In this document: in pieces, positions 1 through 10,781 of the stretch
Layout: each line of letters opens with the position of its first letter
Numbering within the stretch: position 1 is the first letter of the stretch
DNA from: Yamagishiella unicocca
Taxonomy: Eukaryota; Chlorophyta; Chlorophyceae; Chlamydomonadales; Volvocaceae
Assembly: GCA_003116995.1 (NCBI GenBank)
Contig: BDSL01000175.1
Span: forward strand, 51,739-115,738
Direction of reading: 5' to 3'
Length of the DNA stretch: 64,000 nucleotides
Translations under genes and position numbers: made by a program
Notes under the pieces: model-generated
What the model saw: the letters and a program-made list of their open reading frames with translations, nothing else
Told to the model about the DNA's origin: nothing
Databases searched by the model: none

Positions 1-692
1 CAGCTCGCGGAGCCTACCCAGGGGGCACCTTCCGCCGGCTGCGGGCGGCTGAGGGAGTGCGCCGCCTCACCGAGGTCGCGCTTCCATCCTGTCCCTCGTC
101 CCCTCCCCTCACCGCCTCCCCCCTTCCCTCCCCTCACCGCCTCCTCCCCTACCCGTCCCTCCCCTCACCGCCCCCTCCCCTCCCGCAGGTCCGGCGGGTT
201 GCCGCGGTGGAGGGGCAGGAGATGGTTTCCTCCAGCGAGGCTGAGCCGCCCTTCCTCATCCCTCCTGGCCACTGCTGGGTGCTGGCGGACAACGCGGTGC
301 TGCGGCCGGAGGACGGCGAGGTCATCGACTCGAGGTCGTACGGCCACATACCGTTCAGCGCGGTCATCGGGCGGGTGGTGTACGCGGCGGCGTCGCGGGC
401 GGATCATGGTCCGGTGCGCAACAACCCGGCGCACAGCGAGGACGGCGGGGAGGACGCGGCGGTGGTGGCTGCGGAGGTGGACGTGGAGGGGCTGCTGCGG
501 GAGGAGGAGGGAGAGGAGGGAGAGGAGGAAGAGGAGGAGGAGGAGGAGGAGGACGGGAAGGAGGAGGGAAAAGGGAAGGAAGGGGAGGGGAAGAGCGGTG
601 GGAAGGGGGACGGCGGCAGTGAGAAGGAGGGCGAGGGTAAGCGGAGAGGGAAGAAGCCGGAGGAGGAAGGGAGCGGTGGTAAGAAGAAGTAG
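1..692 (+). CDS. IMP-type mitochondrial inner membrane protease (S26), 3' part
   Basis: Partial gene; the 5' part lies outside the window. The clear last exon starts at 189 after a CAG acceptor (186-188) and ends with a stop at 690-692. It begins VRRVAAVEGQEM, which matches the block around the general base of S26 signal peptidases, then has IPPGHCWVLADN and DSRSYGHIPFSAVIGRVVYA, the conserved C-terminal boxes of IMP1/IMP2. The family cuts sorting signals from proteins delivered to the mitochondrial intermembrane space. The catalytic Ser should lie upstream and is not seen; an exon probably occupies the first ~75 bases, but its frame and end are not resolved. Odd points: Arg stands where the Lys general base is expected, and the protein ends in a long Glu/Lys/Gly-rich tail (about residues encoded at 500-690) that the family normally lacks. 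IMP1 and IMP2 cannot be told apart with certainty; GHCWV favours IMP2. Confidence 0.7.
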   Translation, partial: ARGAYPGGTFRRLRAAEGVRRLTEVALPSCPSSPPLTASPLPSPHRLLPYPSLPSPPPPLPQVRRVAAVEGQEMVSSSEAEPPFLIPPGHCWVLADNAVLRPEDGEVIDSRSYGHIPFSAVIGRVVYAAASRADHGPVRNNPAHSEDGGEDAAVVAAEVDVEGLLREEEGEEGEEEEEEEEEEDGKEEGKGKEGEGKSGGKGDGGSEKEGEGKRRGKKPEEEGSGGKKK

Positions 693-1805
693 CCGAGTGG
701 AATAGGGGCAATGGGTCGGCAGGAACGGAGCTCTCAGAGAAGAGAGGAGAGGAGGGTCGTGTGGCTCGTTGGAGGTAGAGCGGCGGAGCAGCGGGGGGAA
801 CGGGGGCCGTTGCGGCCAGTTCGAACAGCGACGATGGGGACGAGGGCCCCTGGGTCGATCAGGCTGGCCTACGGCGCCGTGTACCCTGGGCCACTGCCCA
901 GACCCGCGGCCGCCAAGATGAGGATGCAGATGAGGATGAGGGTACCGGTATAGGAAGGTCGCTGGGGTGAAGCAGGGTTTTAGCGGTGCGAGGGCAGCAC
1001 GTGAGAGAGCAACAGCGGAGTGGCGCGGGCAGGGAGGGTGGGAGCTAGCGCTCTGGAACGAGGAAGAACCTCAGTGAGAGGCACGGAGAGATATTGTTTG
1101 GACCTGCCCGTGCAGTACGACAGATCTCATTGCATCGGCACTAATATTGGTGTGAGGAACCTGATTACGCGCGGATGTTGCGGCCGCCGCAGATGGCCGT
1201 TGGCGGGTGGGTCGGCCGCAGCGCTTGGTGTGGCGTGCAGGGGGAGGTGGAGATAGTATTATTTCGGACGGAAGAGCGAGCGGGCTAGGCTGTGTAGGCG
1301 GTCGCCACTACGGAACAAGCGGTTTCGCGAAGCGGTTCGGGTGATGAGTCACCAGGATTCAACGCGCGTGGAAGCGCATCAACAGGGCCGGCGCTAATGA
1401 AAGCCCATTGCGCCAGGCGTCATACATAGTACTCAAACGTGGCACTTCGTTGACACTCCATCAACGCCAGAGCATCCAATCAGCAACCGCTTTGTACTTT
1501 AGGCGCCCAAACGCGCTCTTTGCGGTGACCTGGACAGCATGCAACTGCGCTGGCCGGCGCGGGCGCAAACTGCCTCCAGCCGCCGCGTCCCTGCATGTCG
1601 GTACGGGGAGTAACCAAGCCTATTGCTGAATTTGCTGTTGACGCCACAGCGCCCAGACTGCGGCCCTTCTTGACTTTGCTGCGAAGACCAGCGCCAAGGT
1701 CAGCTGAGGAGACCAGCAACCACGCACAGTATCGCTCATCGCAGTCTAGGCAAGTGCAGCGCCAAGGCCCCGAGCTGCTCCGACCCGGACAGCGACAGGC
1801 AGCAG
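693..1805. other. intergenic, no gene seen
   Basis: The stretch between the IMP-like stop and the hydrolase start. It begins with purine-rich low-complexity DNA continuing from the acidic tail. Several open frames exist, but none resembles a known family or joins a flanking gene. The 5' UTR and promoter of the hydrolase should lie in its right half. No TGTAA polyadenylation signal is seen shortly after the IMP stop. Confidence 0.5.
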
Positions 1806-3404
1806 ATGGTCCCGGCCGCCCGCACCCGAGCTGCTGCGCTGCGGCCGATGCAGCAGCGCTCTCAGCCCCGCTACCAGTACCTGCTGTCCCTGCCGCCCGC
1901 CTATCACGAGTGGCCGCAGCAGCCCTGGCCGCTCGTCCTGTTCCTGCACGGCGCAGGGGAGGGAGGGTCCGGAGAACTGGACAGGGTAGGGCCGGGGGCG
2001 ATGGCGCGATGCGGGAGCGGATGTACGGCACAGAGCAACTGCAGGTTGTGAGGTAGAGGCTGCGGCTAAAGGGGATCCCTCAGCGGTGCAGAGCCGGGCG
2101 GGGTGACCCGCGCTCCACGGCTAGCGGTGATCGTCGATGCCGCTCCCAGGCCCTTTGCCTTACCGTACCCCCAACTCCCCACATGCTCCCGCCTTCCGCG
2201 TGTCCGAGAAAAATCGCAAGTTAGTTTCTGCTCTCTTCTCCTGTGTCGCTCAACCGGGTCTTCTCGCCCCCCGCAGGGCCATGCGCCAACTATCCCGTCC
2301 CTGTCACGTAACCGGTTGTTGTGCCCATCCCCCCAGGTCAAGCTCCACGGTGTTCCCCGCCTGGTGGCGGCATACAGCGGCGACGAGGGGGCCCGGGTGG
2401 CAGGCAGCCGGCCGGAGCCCGTGGATCCCGAGTGCGCGTCTCTGGTGGCGGAGGGCGCCCTCACGGTGGCCCCGCAGCTGGACTACGCACGTCACGGCTA
2501 CGGCTGGCGAGTGGAGGGCCTTATGGCGCTGCTGGACGAGCTGACAGGGGCGAACAGGAAACAGCACCCGCAGCCCCAACAGCAGCGGCAACGATATGAG
2601 CCATGGAACGTCAGCAGCAGTAGCAGCAGCAGCAGCGGTGGTGGCGGAGGCAGTGGTACCCGAGGGGGCAGCAGTGGCGGAGGAAGTAGCGGCAGCGATG
2701 TGCTGGAGGAGCCCCCCGTGCTGCTGCCGCTGCGTGTGGACACCAACCGGGTCTACGTGACGGGTGTGTCCATGGGCGGGTACGGCACCTGGCAGCTGGG
2801 GGCGGCCCACCCGGAGCGCTTCGCAGCGCTGGCGCCCGTGTGCGGCGGAGCCGACCCGCGGGTCGTTTCCATTGCGGCGCTGCGCGACGTGCCCATTTGG
2901 ACCTTCCACGGCGAGCAGGACGAGGTGATTCCTGTCTCGGCCAGCGAGGAGGTCATGGAGGTGCTGCAGGTGGGTCTGGGGAGGGAGCAGAGGGCAGGTG
3001 GGTCTGAGGGAGCAGAGGGTAGGTGACGGACTGCGACGTACGTGGTACCTTTACCAGGAGGCAGCTCCGGGACTTGGGTGGTTGCCGCGGATATATTTCC
3101 ACATCACACGTTATCGACCCACGGGTCAGGCGCTGACTGTGTATGTCTGTGCCGCTCCCTCCGCCTCCTCGCGGCCCCCCCCACGGCGTAGGCCTCCGGC
3201 TCCGCCGCCCGCTTCACCCGCTACCCGGACCTGAGGCACGACTGCTGGACGCGGGCTTACAACACGCCGGAGCTGTGGCGCTGGATGCTGGACCAGTCCC
3301 GGACCCACCGGGACCAGCAGCAGCGGCGCCAGGGCGGCGGCGGAGCTCGCGGGGGAGGTGCTGGTAGAGGCGGGGGCGGGTTGGGGGCCCCGACCCCCCG
3401 ATGA
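1806..3404 (+). CDS. alpha/beta-hydrolase, COG4099-type predicted peptidase/esterase
   Basis: Three exons: 1806-1985, 2337-2969, 3192-3404; both introns are phase 0; 341 aa. The start is either ATG 1806 or the in-frame ATG 1848, just before the conserved YQYLLSLPPAY block. Exon 1 has PLVLFLHGAGEGG, the oxyanion region of the family, and joins LDR to VKLHGVPRLV as in homologues. Exon 2 carries TVAPQ and the nucleophile elbow GVSMGGYG (Ser205) and the acid loop GEQDEVIP (Asp255). Exon 3 supplies the His in YPDLRHDCWTRAYNTPELW (His287), so the full Ser-Asp-His triad is present. A Gln/Ser/Gly low-complexity insert of about 60 residues precedes the nucleophile region, and the C-terminus is Gly/Arg-rich. 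No signal peptide is seen. The substrate is unknown; family members are annotated as peptidases, phospholipases or carboxylesterases. Confidence 0.85.
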
Positions 3405-4444
3405 TGGAGGGTTGGAGATGCACCATGCACACAGTGTTCTTTGGATTGTGCGATGGTGGTGCAGCGATGCAACGACGAAATAAAGTGGTTTCGTGACGCA
3501 AAAACGTCGTTCTTGGGCTATCCTCGGCGACCAATTGAAAGCGGTGGTGGTGGTGGGCGACTGGGTTGTGCTCGGGGGGCTTTTATAAGAGAATCCGCGA
3601 ATCCACGGCCGACAAACCGAGGGCGGTGAAGGTGATGGTCCAGCGGAGAGGCTTGAGGGGCAGTAGTACCGGATATCGGATGACCGGTACTAGGGTGACC
3701 GGTACTAGGACCAGGGGGATAGGGTCCTCAGCTGGATGTGGCCGGGGGGCAGCAGCGCAGGATATCGCCGCGCAGTCTACCGGGGGGCGCTGAGGACACG
3801 TGAGCGCGCCGCGGCTGGGGGCTGCAGCAGCTCCCTTACGAGGTCATTACTGGTGAAAATAGGTTCACATCCACGGCTGGTGTCTGTGTATAAAGCGAAA
3901 ATGGGAGTTGTGTAAGGAGCTTTGGCCAATGATGGCCTGGCCGAGCAGAGGACATAACAATAAGTGCGGCCGTTTGCTTCGTTTTACCTTGAGAACCGTC
4001 ATTCGATTTTCAGCATCTGGGTGCGATTGCGTTTCTGGGATCCAGCGGTGGTACGAGCCCACCTATCAAAAAAGTGTGAAGCTGAGAGGGCTGACAGGGC
4101 CTCGGAAGCAGGAGCTGCCCCAATTGTTCGCAGCGAAGGAGGAGCTACAAACATGAGGCATAGACCGCATCGTCACGCACACCGCCAGCCACAACCCGCG
4201 ACAGCGCTATAAGGCGGCTGAACGTCCACCACCACCAGCAGCGCCACCCCACCACCACCAGCATAACCACCAGCACCACCATCAGCAACTAGCGAGCGGC
4301 CCAGCCGGGGACATCCGCAATCCGTTGGGTCCTTACTTGCGGCCATCTGCCTGCTGCGCTCCTCTGTGCAGCACCTCTCCCCAGCGTTCCCTTGCAGCAG
4401 CACCTTCCGCCAGCCCCGCGGGCTCGTACCATCCGGCAGCCCAC
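3405..4444. other. intergenic, 3' UTR and LRR promoter
   Basis: About 1 kb between two genes on the same strand. It should contain the hydrolase 3' UTR and the promoter and 5' UTR of the LRR gene. A TGTAA occurs near 3911 and could be the hydrolase polyadenylation signal, although it is some 500 bases from the stop. Short direct repeats of a GACCGGTACTAGG-like word lie near 3680-3710, and CAC/CAG-rich low-complexity DNA lies near 4225-4290. No coding region is supported. Confidence 0.5.
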
Positions 4445-7400
4445 ATGGCGGCCGCCCTCAGGCTCACGGTGTGGGCTGCGGCACTGACGTGCGGGTCACT
4501 GCTGCTGCTGCTGCAGCCGCTGCCGGCCGTCCACGCCATGACAGCCCCCGACCAGCGTGAGTCCACCCTTCCCCCCGGCTCGCTTGGCCGCCCCTCCCAG
4601 CTTGGCCTAGGATGGTGGACGGCCCGGTACCCCCATCACCCACCCACCCACCCACCCACCGACCCACCTGGGAATGGCCCCTGCATGCAGTTGCCGCACT
4701 CATCGCCCTACGTGACGCCAACATCAACAAGAGCGTCTCCTGGGCTCGCACGCTGTCGCACTGGACCTGCCCCACCGACCCGGCGGACTCGGACCAGCCG
4801 TGCGACCCCTGCTCCAAGGACTGGAGCGGCAACTGGGAGTTCATCCACTGCCGCGGGGCGCAAGGCGGTGAGTCCCAGGCCTCCCGGGGGTCCGGGGACC
4901 TGCGGGGACCTGCAACCTGACGCAGGAGCTCCAGGGCTGGCTGCGGGACGCCTGAGGGCCGGGGGGGCGGGTGGGTGTTGGGAGTGGAGGGGCCGGGAGA
5001 CGAGGTGCTGGGCTGCAAGTGAACTTCATCCCTCACTTGTTCGGTCCTCAGTGAAATGGAAACGTTGCCATTCATGCGATTGTTAGTTTGGCAAAGTTGA
5101 AGCAAGCTCCCCCGCAAGCATGGCCCTGGCTCTGACACCGACCCTGCACACCGCGCCTGCATCCTCTCGTCCCGCCCCCGGCCCGGCTGCTCCACCCCGC
5201 CGTCCTTGTCAGCGTACGGCGAGAGCTCCGACGGGCGGTTCGACGGCCTGGTGACCAACGTGCACATCACCGACCAGAAGCTGGAGGGGCCGCCGCCCCG
5301 TGAGTGACGGAGAGTGCCGCACCTGGGTCCGCGCGGAGGGAGGGGAGCTGCGCACAATGAGTGCACCTGGCTAGGCCAGCTTTGCCTCTGTCGCTGCTAC
5401 CCGGTCGTGATGAACTACCAGTATCTCGCCCCGGGCCTCCACCCCTCCCCTCCTGCCGAGTCCATTTTTGTGACCATCCACCCTAGTCCAGTAGCATGTG
5501 CGCGCGTTCAGGTGTCCGAAAGCCATGCACCCACTACAATTCCCTTGTCGAGTCAACGGTTCTTTTTTGTAACCCCCCTCCTGCCGCCCCGCCCGCAGGC
5601 GAGCTGTGCCGGCTGCAGCACCTGCGCGAGCTGGATCTGGACGGATCCAACTTCAACGGCCCCTTCCCCGACTGGATACTGTCGTGCATGCCGCTGCTGC
5701 AGGAGCTAGACCTGTCGTACAACAGGGTACGTAGGCGCGACGCAGCGCAGCGGGAGTTATCAGCGGGGGCCGGCTGGGCGGCGAGGTGCTCCGAAGCCTT
5801 CTTAGAGCCCGTCCTGGTTTGGGATTGCAAGAGCCGGGTTCGGGGTGGCCTGCTAACCAATCATTTTCAGTATGGCGCGCGGCGCCGCTACCTGGCTATG
5901 CTGACCTCGCCTGATCGCTGGCCACCTCTGCTTCCGCGCATGTGCAGTTGACGGGCACCCTTCCGAACGAGATATGGCGCAAGAGCTCGCTACAGGAGTT
6001 CAAGGTCCGTACCGGGGGAGGGGTCAGCGCTGTCGATCTTGTCGTTTGTGTGTCTGCTGCGAGCTGGCTGCCAGCTCACCCCGTAGCCGCACCCCTGCGG
6101 CGCAGTTGCCTGCTGGCTGGCCCAGACAGTGTGACCCGCCTCACATAGCCGTGCACCTCGCTTCGCCTCACTCCGCCTCATTGCCAGCTGACGGGTGGAT
6201 GGACCGCTTGGCTGACCCCTGCCGCCTCCCGCCCACCCACTCAATCCGCTTTACGCCACCCACATCCCCATCCGCGATCGCCTTCCGGCCACCCGGGTGC
6301 GAAGATCGAGTACAACGAGGTGCGGCCCTGCGCACGCAGCAGTCCGGGTGGAGGAAGGGGGATGGGACGGGGCATATCGTAAGGCGGCTGCGGCAGCGGC
6401 AGCGAAACTAGGTCTTGCTGAGCCCTGGCACAGGGCTTTTTTAAGCTAATCATTATTGGATATTATCGCACGTTTGTTGCCTTTGCGACGCACTTCTCCG
6501 GCTTGTGTATGAACGATCACGCAGCCATTGCATCATGTTGCGCGGTCTCCAGAAGCCGCCCCCCCCCAACACCTCCCTCCCTCCCCCGCCTTGCTCCCAC
6601 CATCACGATCCCCAGTTCGTGGGTACCATCCCGCCTGCTCTGGGAGACCTGCCGCGCCTGCGTGAGTGGCTCTCGGCTTAGGAGCTGGTGGAGCCAAGTG
6701 GTGGAGGGCCGCTTGTTGGATGTACGACGGAGGCACCGCCGGCAAGGGGCCACAACGAAAGGATGTCGCAGCTGGGAATTGCGCAAGATGATGCCGCTAA
6801 GGGTCCATTGACCGCACAACAACTGGCCGCCAGCTGCCTCCACCCACCCGCCGACATGCCCCGGTGTACGCCTGCGCCCCCGCGCATCGACCCACATCGA
6901 CCCTACATCGACCCACATCACTCGCCAAGCTCATAAAGCCACATAGCAAATACCGCCCATCGACCCACATCGACCCACTCGTACATGCAGGCGTCCTGCG
7001 GCTGGAGCACAACCACCTGTCGGGCACCATCCCGCAATCGTTCAGGTGAGTTAGGGGAGAACCCCAACGCACATTTCAACTCTGCATTGTCCGTCCATCC
7101 GTCCCCGCACCCAAGGACTGCACGGTATATGCTGTCGGGCCGCCATCCGGACCCCAGGCCTACTGCTGCTGCAGCGTTTTTCTTGCAGCCCTGCTGCTGC
7201 TGCTTGCCACCCCGGACCGCCGCCCGACCGTTTGACCGATTGATTTCTGGTCCTCCGACCCCGCAGCAAGCTCTCTGGAGTCCTGAACGGCGTGGAGCTC
7301 GCCGGCAACAAGTTGAAGGCACGTTGCTCGCTTGGGCGGGCGCACGTGTCTGTGCTTAGCTGCGCCTGCATGTGTATTGCTTGGCCAATGACGTTGTACG

Positions 7401-7626
7401 TCACGAGCCTAGCGACAGCCTGCCTCAGCAGCCCGCCTGCGTCCCCGCCCTCCCGCCTCTGCCCTACCGGCTGTAGGGCGACTTATCGGCCTTGTCCCAG
7501 GCGCGCCCCATGTACGTCACCATCCACAACAACCCCGGCCTCTGCGGCATGGTCCCAGCCGGTATCCGCTTCGCCCACGGCTACAACCCCTTCAACACCC
7601 GACTGGGGAGGCCTTGCAGCGGCTGA
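4445..7626 (+). CDS. secreted leucine-rich repeat protein
   Basis: Ten exons, 292 aa: 4445-4556, 4691-4867, 5213-5299, 5599-5726, 5948-6004, 6305-6319, 6616-6661, 6991-7045, 7267-7318, 7477-7626. All phases agree. Residues 1-31 form a signal peptide (Leu-rich core ending PLPAVHA). The LRRNT-like cap follows: ALIALRDANI, then SW...C...C..CSKDWSGNWEFIHC. Plant-type repeats follow, for example LRELDLDGSNFNGPFP, LTGTLPNEIW, FKIEYNEFVGTIPPALG and LRLEHNHLSGTIPQSF. The end resembles the LRR C-cap (NNPGLCG...). No transmembrane segment or kinase domain follows, so the product is predicted to be extracellular or vacuolar, like the ectodomain of an LRR receptor kinase standing alone. Its ligand is unknown. 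Odd points: exon 6 is only 15 nt (IEYNE), and the last intron (7319-7476) must use a GC donor to keep the frame. Confidence 0.88.
6305..6319 (+). other. 15-nt microexon of the LRR gene
   Basis: Five codons, IEYNE, flanked by AG (6303-6304) and GT (6320-6321). They bridge LQEFK and FVGTIPP into a normal LRR unit. Skipping the microexon keeps the frame but removes the conserved N position and shortens one repeat. Confidence 0.75.
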
Positions 7627-7757
7627 GGGGCTGAGTCAGGCTGGCGATCCCGGTCTAGATCGATGCTTTGGGTCTGTGGCCATGCAACCGGGACATATCA
7701 TGTATCGCTCAGTGGTGACGGCTGCTGAAGCATTGCCGGATGGAGTGGTCCTAGAGA

Positions 7758-7762
7758 TGTAA
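7758..7762 (+). promoter_or_regulatory. TGTAA polyadenylation signal, LRR gene
   Basis: TGTAA lies 132 bases after the LRR stop codon. This pentamer is the usual poly(A) signal in chlorophyte nuclear genes. Further TGTAA words occur on the same strand near 7883, 8004, 8029 and 8057, so the exact end is uncertain. Confidence 0.5.
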
Positions 7763-8225
7763 TAGTAATGGTAAGTACTGCTCTAGTTCGTTAATCAGAG
7801 AGCATGGCGACCACGTACACACAAGCCAAGAGGTTTAGGGAGTCCGCATGGATACATGCGCACACCGCTTCATGTCCTACAGTGTAAACCCAATGCTGAC
7901 ACGCGTGAAGAGAAACGATGGCATGGGATATCACAGGCTTTGTTGACACGTTCACGGCTTAGGCTCAGGTGTTGCCCTTCGAATCCAAGTGGACGTTGTT
8001 GTTGTAACGGGTACAGTGGGTTCCAAACGTGTAAAGTCGGCCGATTTCAGTATTTGTTGTAACAGTTGCAGAACGGGGAGGTGGGGGCGTCGCAATCTGG
8101 CTGGCTGGCGCTTCAACCATGCATCATCTCCTTCATTTGGATTGAATGTCACGCTCCCACACGGATGAAGGCACAAATAACGTGAGGGGACCTTCCTGTC
8201 GTCACGCGGAAGCCCAGGCGGGAGC

Positions 8226-8276
8226 CATGAACATGCAGCAGCCATGAACATGCAGCAGCCATGAACATGCAGCAGC
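8226..8276. repeat. tandem repeat, 17 bp x 3
   Basis: Three perfect copies of CATGAACATGCAGCAGC lie just downstream of the MRG stop codon, probably inside its 3' UTR. Confidence 0.9.
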
Positions 8277-8310
8277 CATGCTCAGCACTGACTGTCTGTC
8301 TTCATCCCCG

Positions 8311-10781
8311 CTAGAAACCCTTGCTTCCGTCCCACAGCCTGTCATTCTTCCTTTCCGTGGTGCCCACGAACCCCGCCGCTGCGACCGCGTCCGCGATCTC
8401 TCCGGTCAGCCCTGCCATGAACTCGTAGTGCTCCAGGTAGTCTTCCCGCGGGGCCAGCAGCGAGTCCAGCTGCTCGGCCACCCAGTTCATCAGATCCTGG
8501 AGGTGGGGTGTGGGGGGGGGGGGCGGTTGGAGCCAGCCCATTCGCATGGTAATTGCATGCCCACAACACATTAAGGACAGCAGCAAGCCAACCTGGCGCC
8601 CTCCGACCCACCTGCACCGCCGTGGCGGTCTGGATGAGCAGTTCCTCATTCATGTTCCCCGCCCCCGCGGCCGCCAGCAGGTCCGGCAGCTTCACGAACA
8701 GCCGCAGCAGGTGCTCGGCGCCGTACACGGAGGAGGGCAGCCGCCCGTCCGCCAGCAGCGCCATGGCCTGGAGGGCGGGTTGGGGCCGCAGGGGAGGAAG
8801 GGGGCGGCATGTAGGCAACCACAGGTTGGCGAGACGCGTGAGGGTTGCGGCCGGAGGAGGGGCGCGTGGGTGCGAAAAACATCATGGTACGTTCGTGCAG
8901 GCGGTGGTTGCAGGTTGCAGGTGTTGGTTGCAGATGTTGGTTACAGGTGTTGGTTGCAGGTGTTGGTTGCAGGCGCTACATTGCGGGTGACGTTCTGCGC
9001 CCCTCCGGCCCACCGCCTACCTGGGGCCGCTCGCTCCGGTACAGCAGCACCGCCATGAGCGCCTTGTCGAAGTAGGTCCGCAACCCCGCAGCCACCTCGG
9101 ACTCCACGGCACCGGAGCCGCTCCCCTCGGCGGCCTGCCGGGCGGCGAGGAGGGCGGGAGGGCGGAGGCAGCGGAAGCTGAGGGCGGGAGGATGTGGAAG
9201 GGAAGAGGGGCTGGCGGCCCGGCAGTGCTCGTCCCTCTTCACCACCTCCCCCCCCTCAATCGGCGTCCTCTCCCCTTACCCTCATCCTCACACCCGGTAG
9301 CGCCAACCACAACCACTTAAGCGCCCACGCCAGCCGCCTGCTGCCTCGACAGCCTCCCCCTGCCCTTCCTCCGCCGCACCTGCTCGCAGTACCTCCGCAG
9401 CACCTCCGCCACACTGGGGCTCCGGGGCAGCGGTACCAGCCGAGCGTCGGTCACAATGGCGTCGTAGTCGTCCAGTAGGGCCTTATGGGGGGGAGCACGG
9501 CAGGGGGCGACGAGGTAATGGAGGCGGACGGGGGGGAACGGAGCCTCAAAGCGCGCCTTCCTGACGGCTCATACGCCCGGTTGTGCACGTTGCTGCCTGC
9601 ATGCTCTCGAAGCGCTCACACGGCAGTGCTCCTGATCAGGCGTTTGCGAAAATCTGCGTACGTGTAGATGAAGGCGGCGCTTCGGGGCCGCCCCACCGCA
9701 GACGTGCGCCGCGATGTGCAGCACCATATTGCAGCACCTGCAACGATGCAGGTACAGTCGGCCCCCTTCCCCCCGTGCATTCCTCGACTCCCGCTCCCCT
9801 CCCTCCTGGGGCCACACATCGCGATTGCCCCCCTTTCAGCGCCCCGGACGCAAGCTACGCCCTCCGCAACTCAGCTCGCCTCGCCGTCTCACTTTCCCCC
9901 TAACGTGTTGTCGTCACCGGCGCCACCAACACACCTTTTTCAGCACGGGGGAGATGTCCAGCTCGAGCTGCAGCCCCCGCGGGGCCGCACCCCCGACCGC
10001 CCCTCCCGCCGCGTCGCCGCCTGCACCCGCCGCCGCCCCGCCTGCCGCCGCGCCGCCCACGACCGCCCCCCCGATGGCGCCGAGGTCCGCCGCCAGCCGC
10101 GCGCCCTTCTTGCCGCCGCCGCCGCCGCCAGTCGCCGCCGCGAAGCGCTCCTTGGGCATCTTGCGGGCTTGGGCGCCCCCGCCGCCCCCCTTGGCTCCGC
10201 CGCCAGCAGCAGCCTGCGCAACAGCCGCACCGCAGGGTGACAGCAGGCAGGTAGAGCCCGTGTTCACCAACGTTCAGGCGGCGTGCAGCGGGGGCCGCGG
10301 ATAGGAAGCCAGTGGGCAGGGAGATTCCTCCCGACCGCTTTCCTGACGGCGCCACCGCACCCCTCCTCCATCCCCGGCCGCTCCATTCGCTGCCCCACAC
10401 TCGCTGCCCCGCACTCACCCCTGCAGCCCCCGTCGCCATACCCAGCTCCGCCGCCTTCACCAGCCCCGGCGCCTCCACCCATTCGTCGTACTTCTTGTTC
10501 CAGCCCGAGTAGTGCAGGAAGTAGTACCACTGCCCCTCGGGCCAGTCAGCATTGCGCTTGAACTCCGCCTGGGGTCGGGGGCCGCGGGGGGGGGGCCAGT
10601 TGCACCCGGCTGGTAGGGGCGTGTGGAGATATAGCTGCTGGTGTGCGGCCTCGCAAAGCCGTACCTTGAGGATTTTGGCTTCATAGTGTCGATCAACGTG
10701 TGGTACGAACACACGCTCGCCGACAACGAAGTCCCCCGAGTCCCCGCTTCCTAAGCAAGAGTCCCCGCCAGCGCCGGCCAT
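8311..10781 (-). CDS. MRG family chromatin protein (MRG15/Eaf3-like)
   Basis: Seven exons in transcript order: 10665-10781, 10419-10568, 9935-10213, 9380-9481, 9021-9134, 8612-8767, 8311-8496; 367 aa, all six introns phase 0. Residues ~15-80 are a chromo-barrel domain: FVVGERVFV, YEAKILK, then WYYFLHYSGWNKKYDEWVEA, with the aromatic cage residues of the family. A Gly/Ala/Lys-rich linker in exon 3 (GGGGGAQARKMPKERF) leads to the MRG domain, seen as LDISPVLKK, LVPLPRSPSVAEVLRRY, GLRTYFDKALMAVLLYRSER and GAEHLLRLFVKLPDLL. MRG proteins bind methylated H3K36 and recruit NuA4-type acetyltransferase and Sin3/Rpd3 deacetylase complexes in the nucleus. Exon 4 uses an AAG acceptor (minus strand, just above 9481). 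Intron 5 holds a minisatellite. The linker is longer and more Gly-rich than in plants. Confidence 0.9.
8921..8972. repeat. minisatellite, 13 bp x 4, in an MRG intron
   Basis: Four 13-bp units (GTGTTGGTTGCAG and near copies) lie within the MRG intron between 8768 and 9020. Confidence 0.85.

Larger units (their letters stand above)
7627..8310. other. convergent intergenic region
   Basis: The region lies between the 3' ends of the LRR gene (+) and the MRG gene (-). It contains the likely LRR 3' UTR with TGTAA words and a short tandem repeat (8226-8276). No coding region is supported. No minus-strand TGTAA (TTACA on +) was noticed for the MRG gene. Confidence 0.5.

Noticed and set aside
57..188. 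N-terminal Pro/Ser/Leu-rich extension of the IMP-like frame
   Set aside because: The stretch is a pyrimidine-rich intron (CCCTCCCC repeats) ending in a CAG acceptor at 186-188.
8510..9058. 182-codon plus-strand frame over the MRG gene
   Set aside because: Shadow of minus-strand MRG exons and an intron; the minus strand has clear MRG domain blocks.
9668..10304. Pro/Ala-rich plus-strand frames of about 190 codons
   Set aside because: Shadows of the Gly/Ala-rich MRG linker exon on the minus strand.
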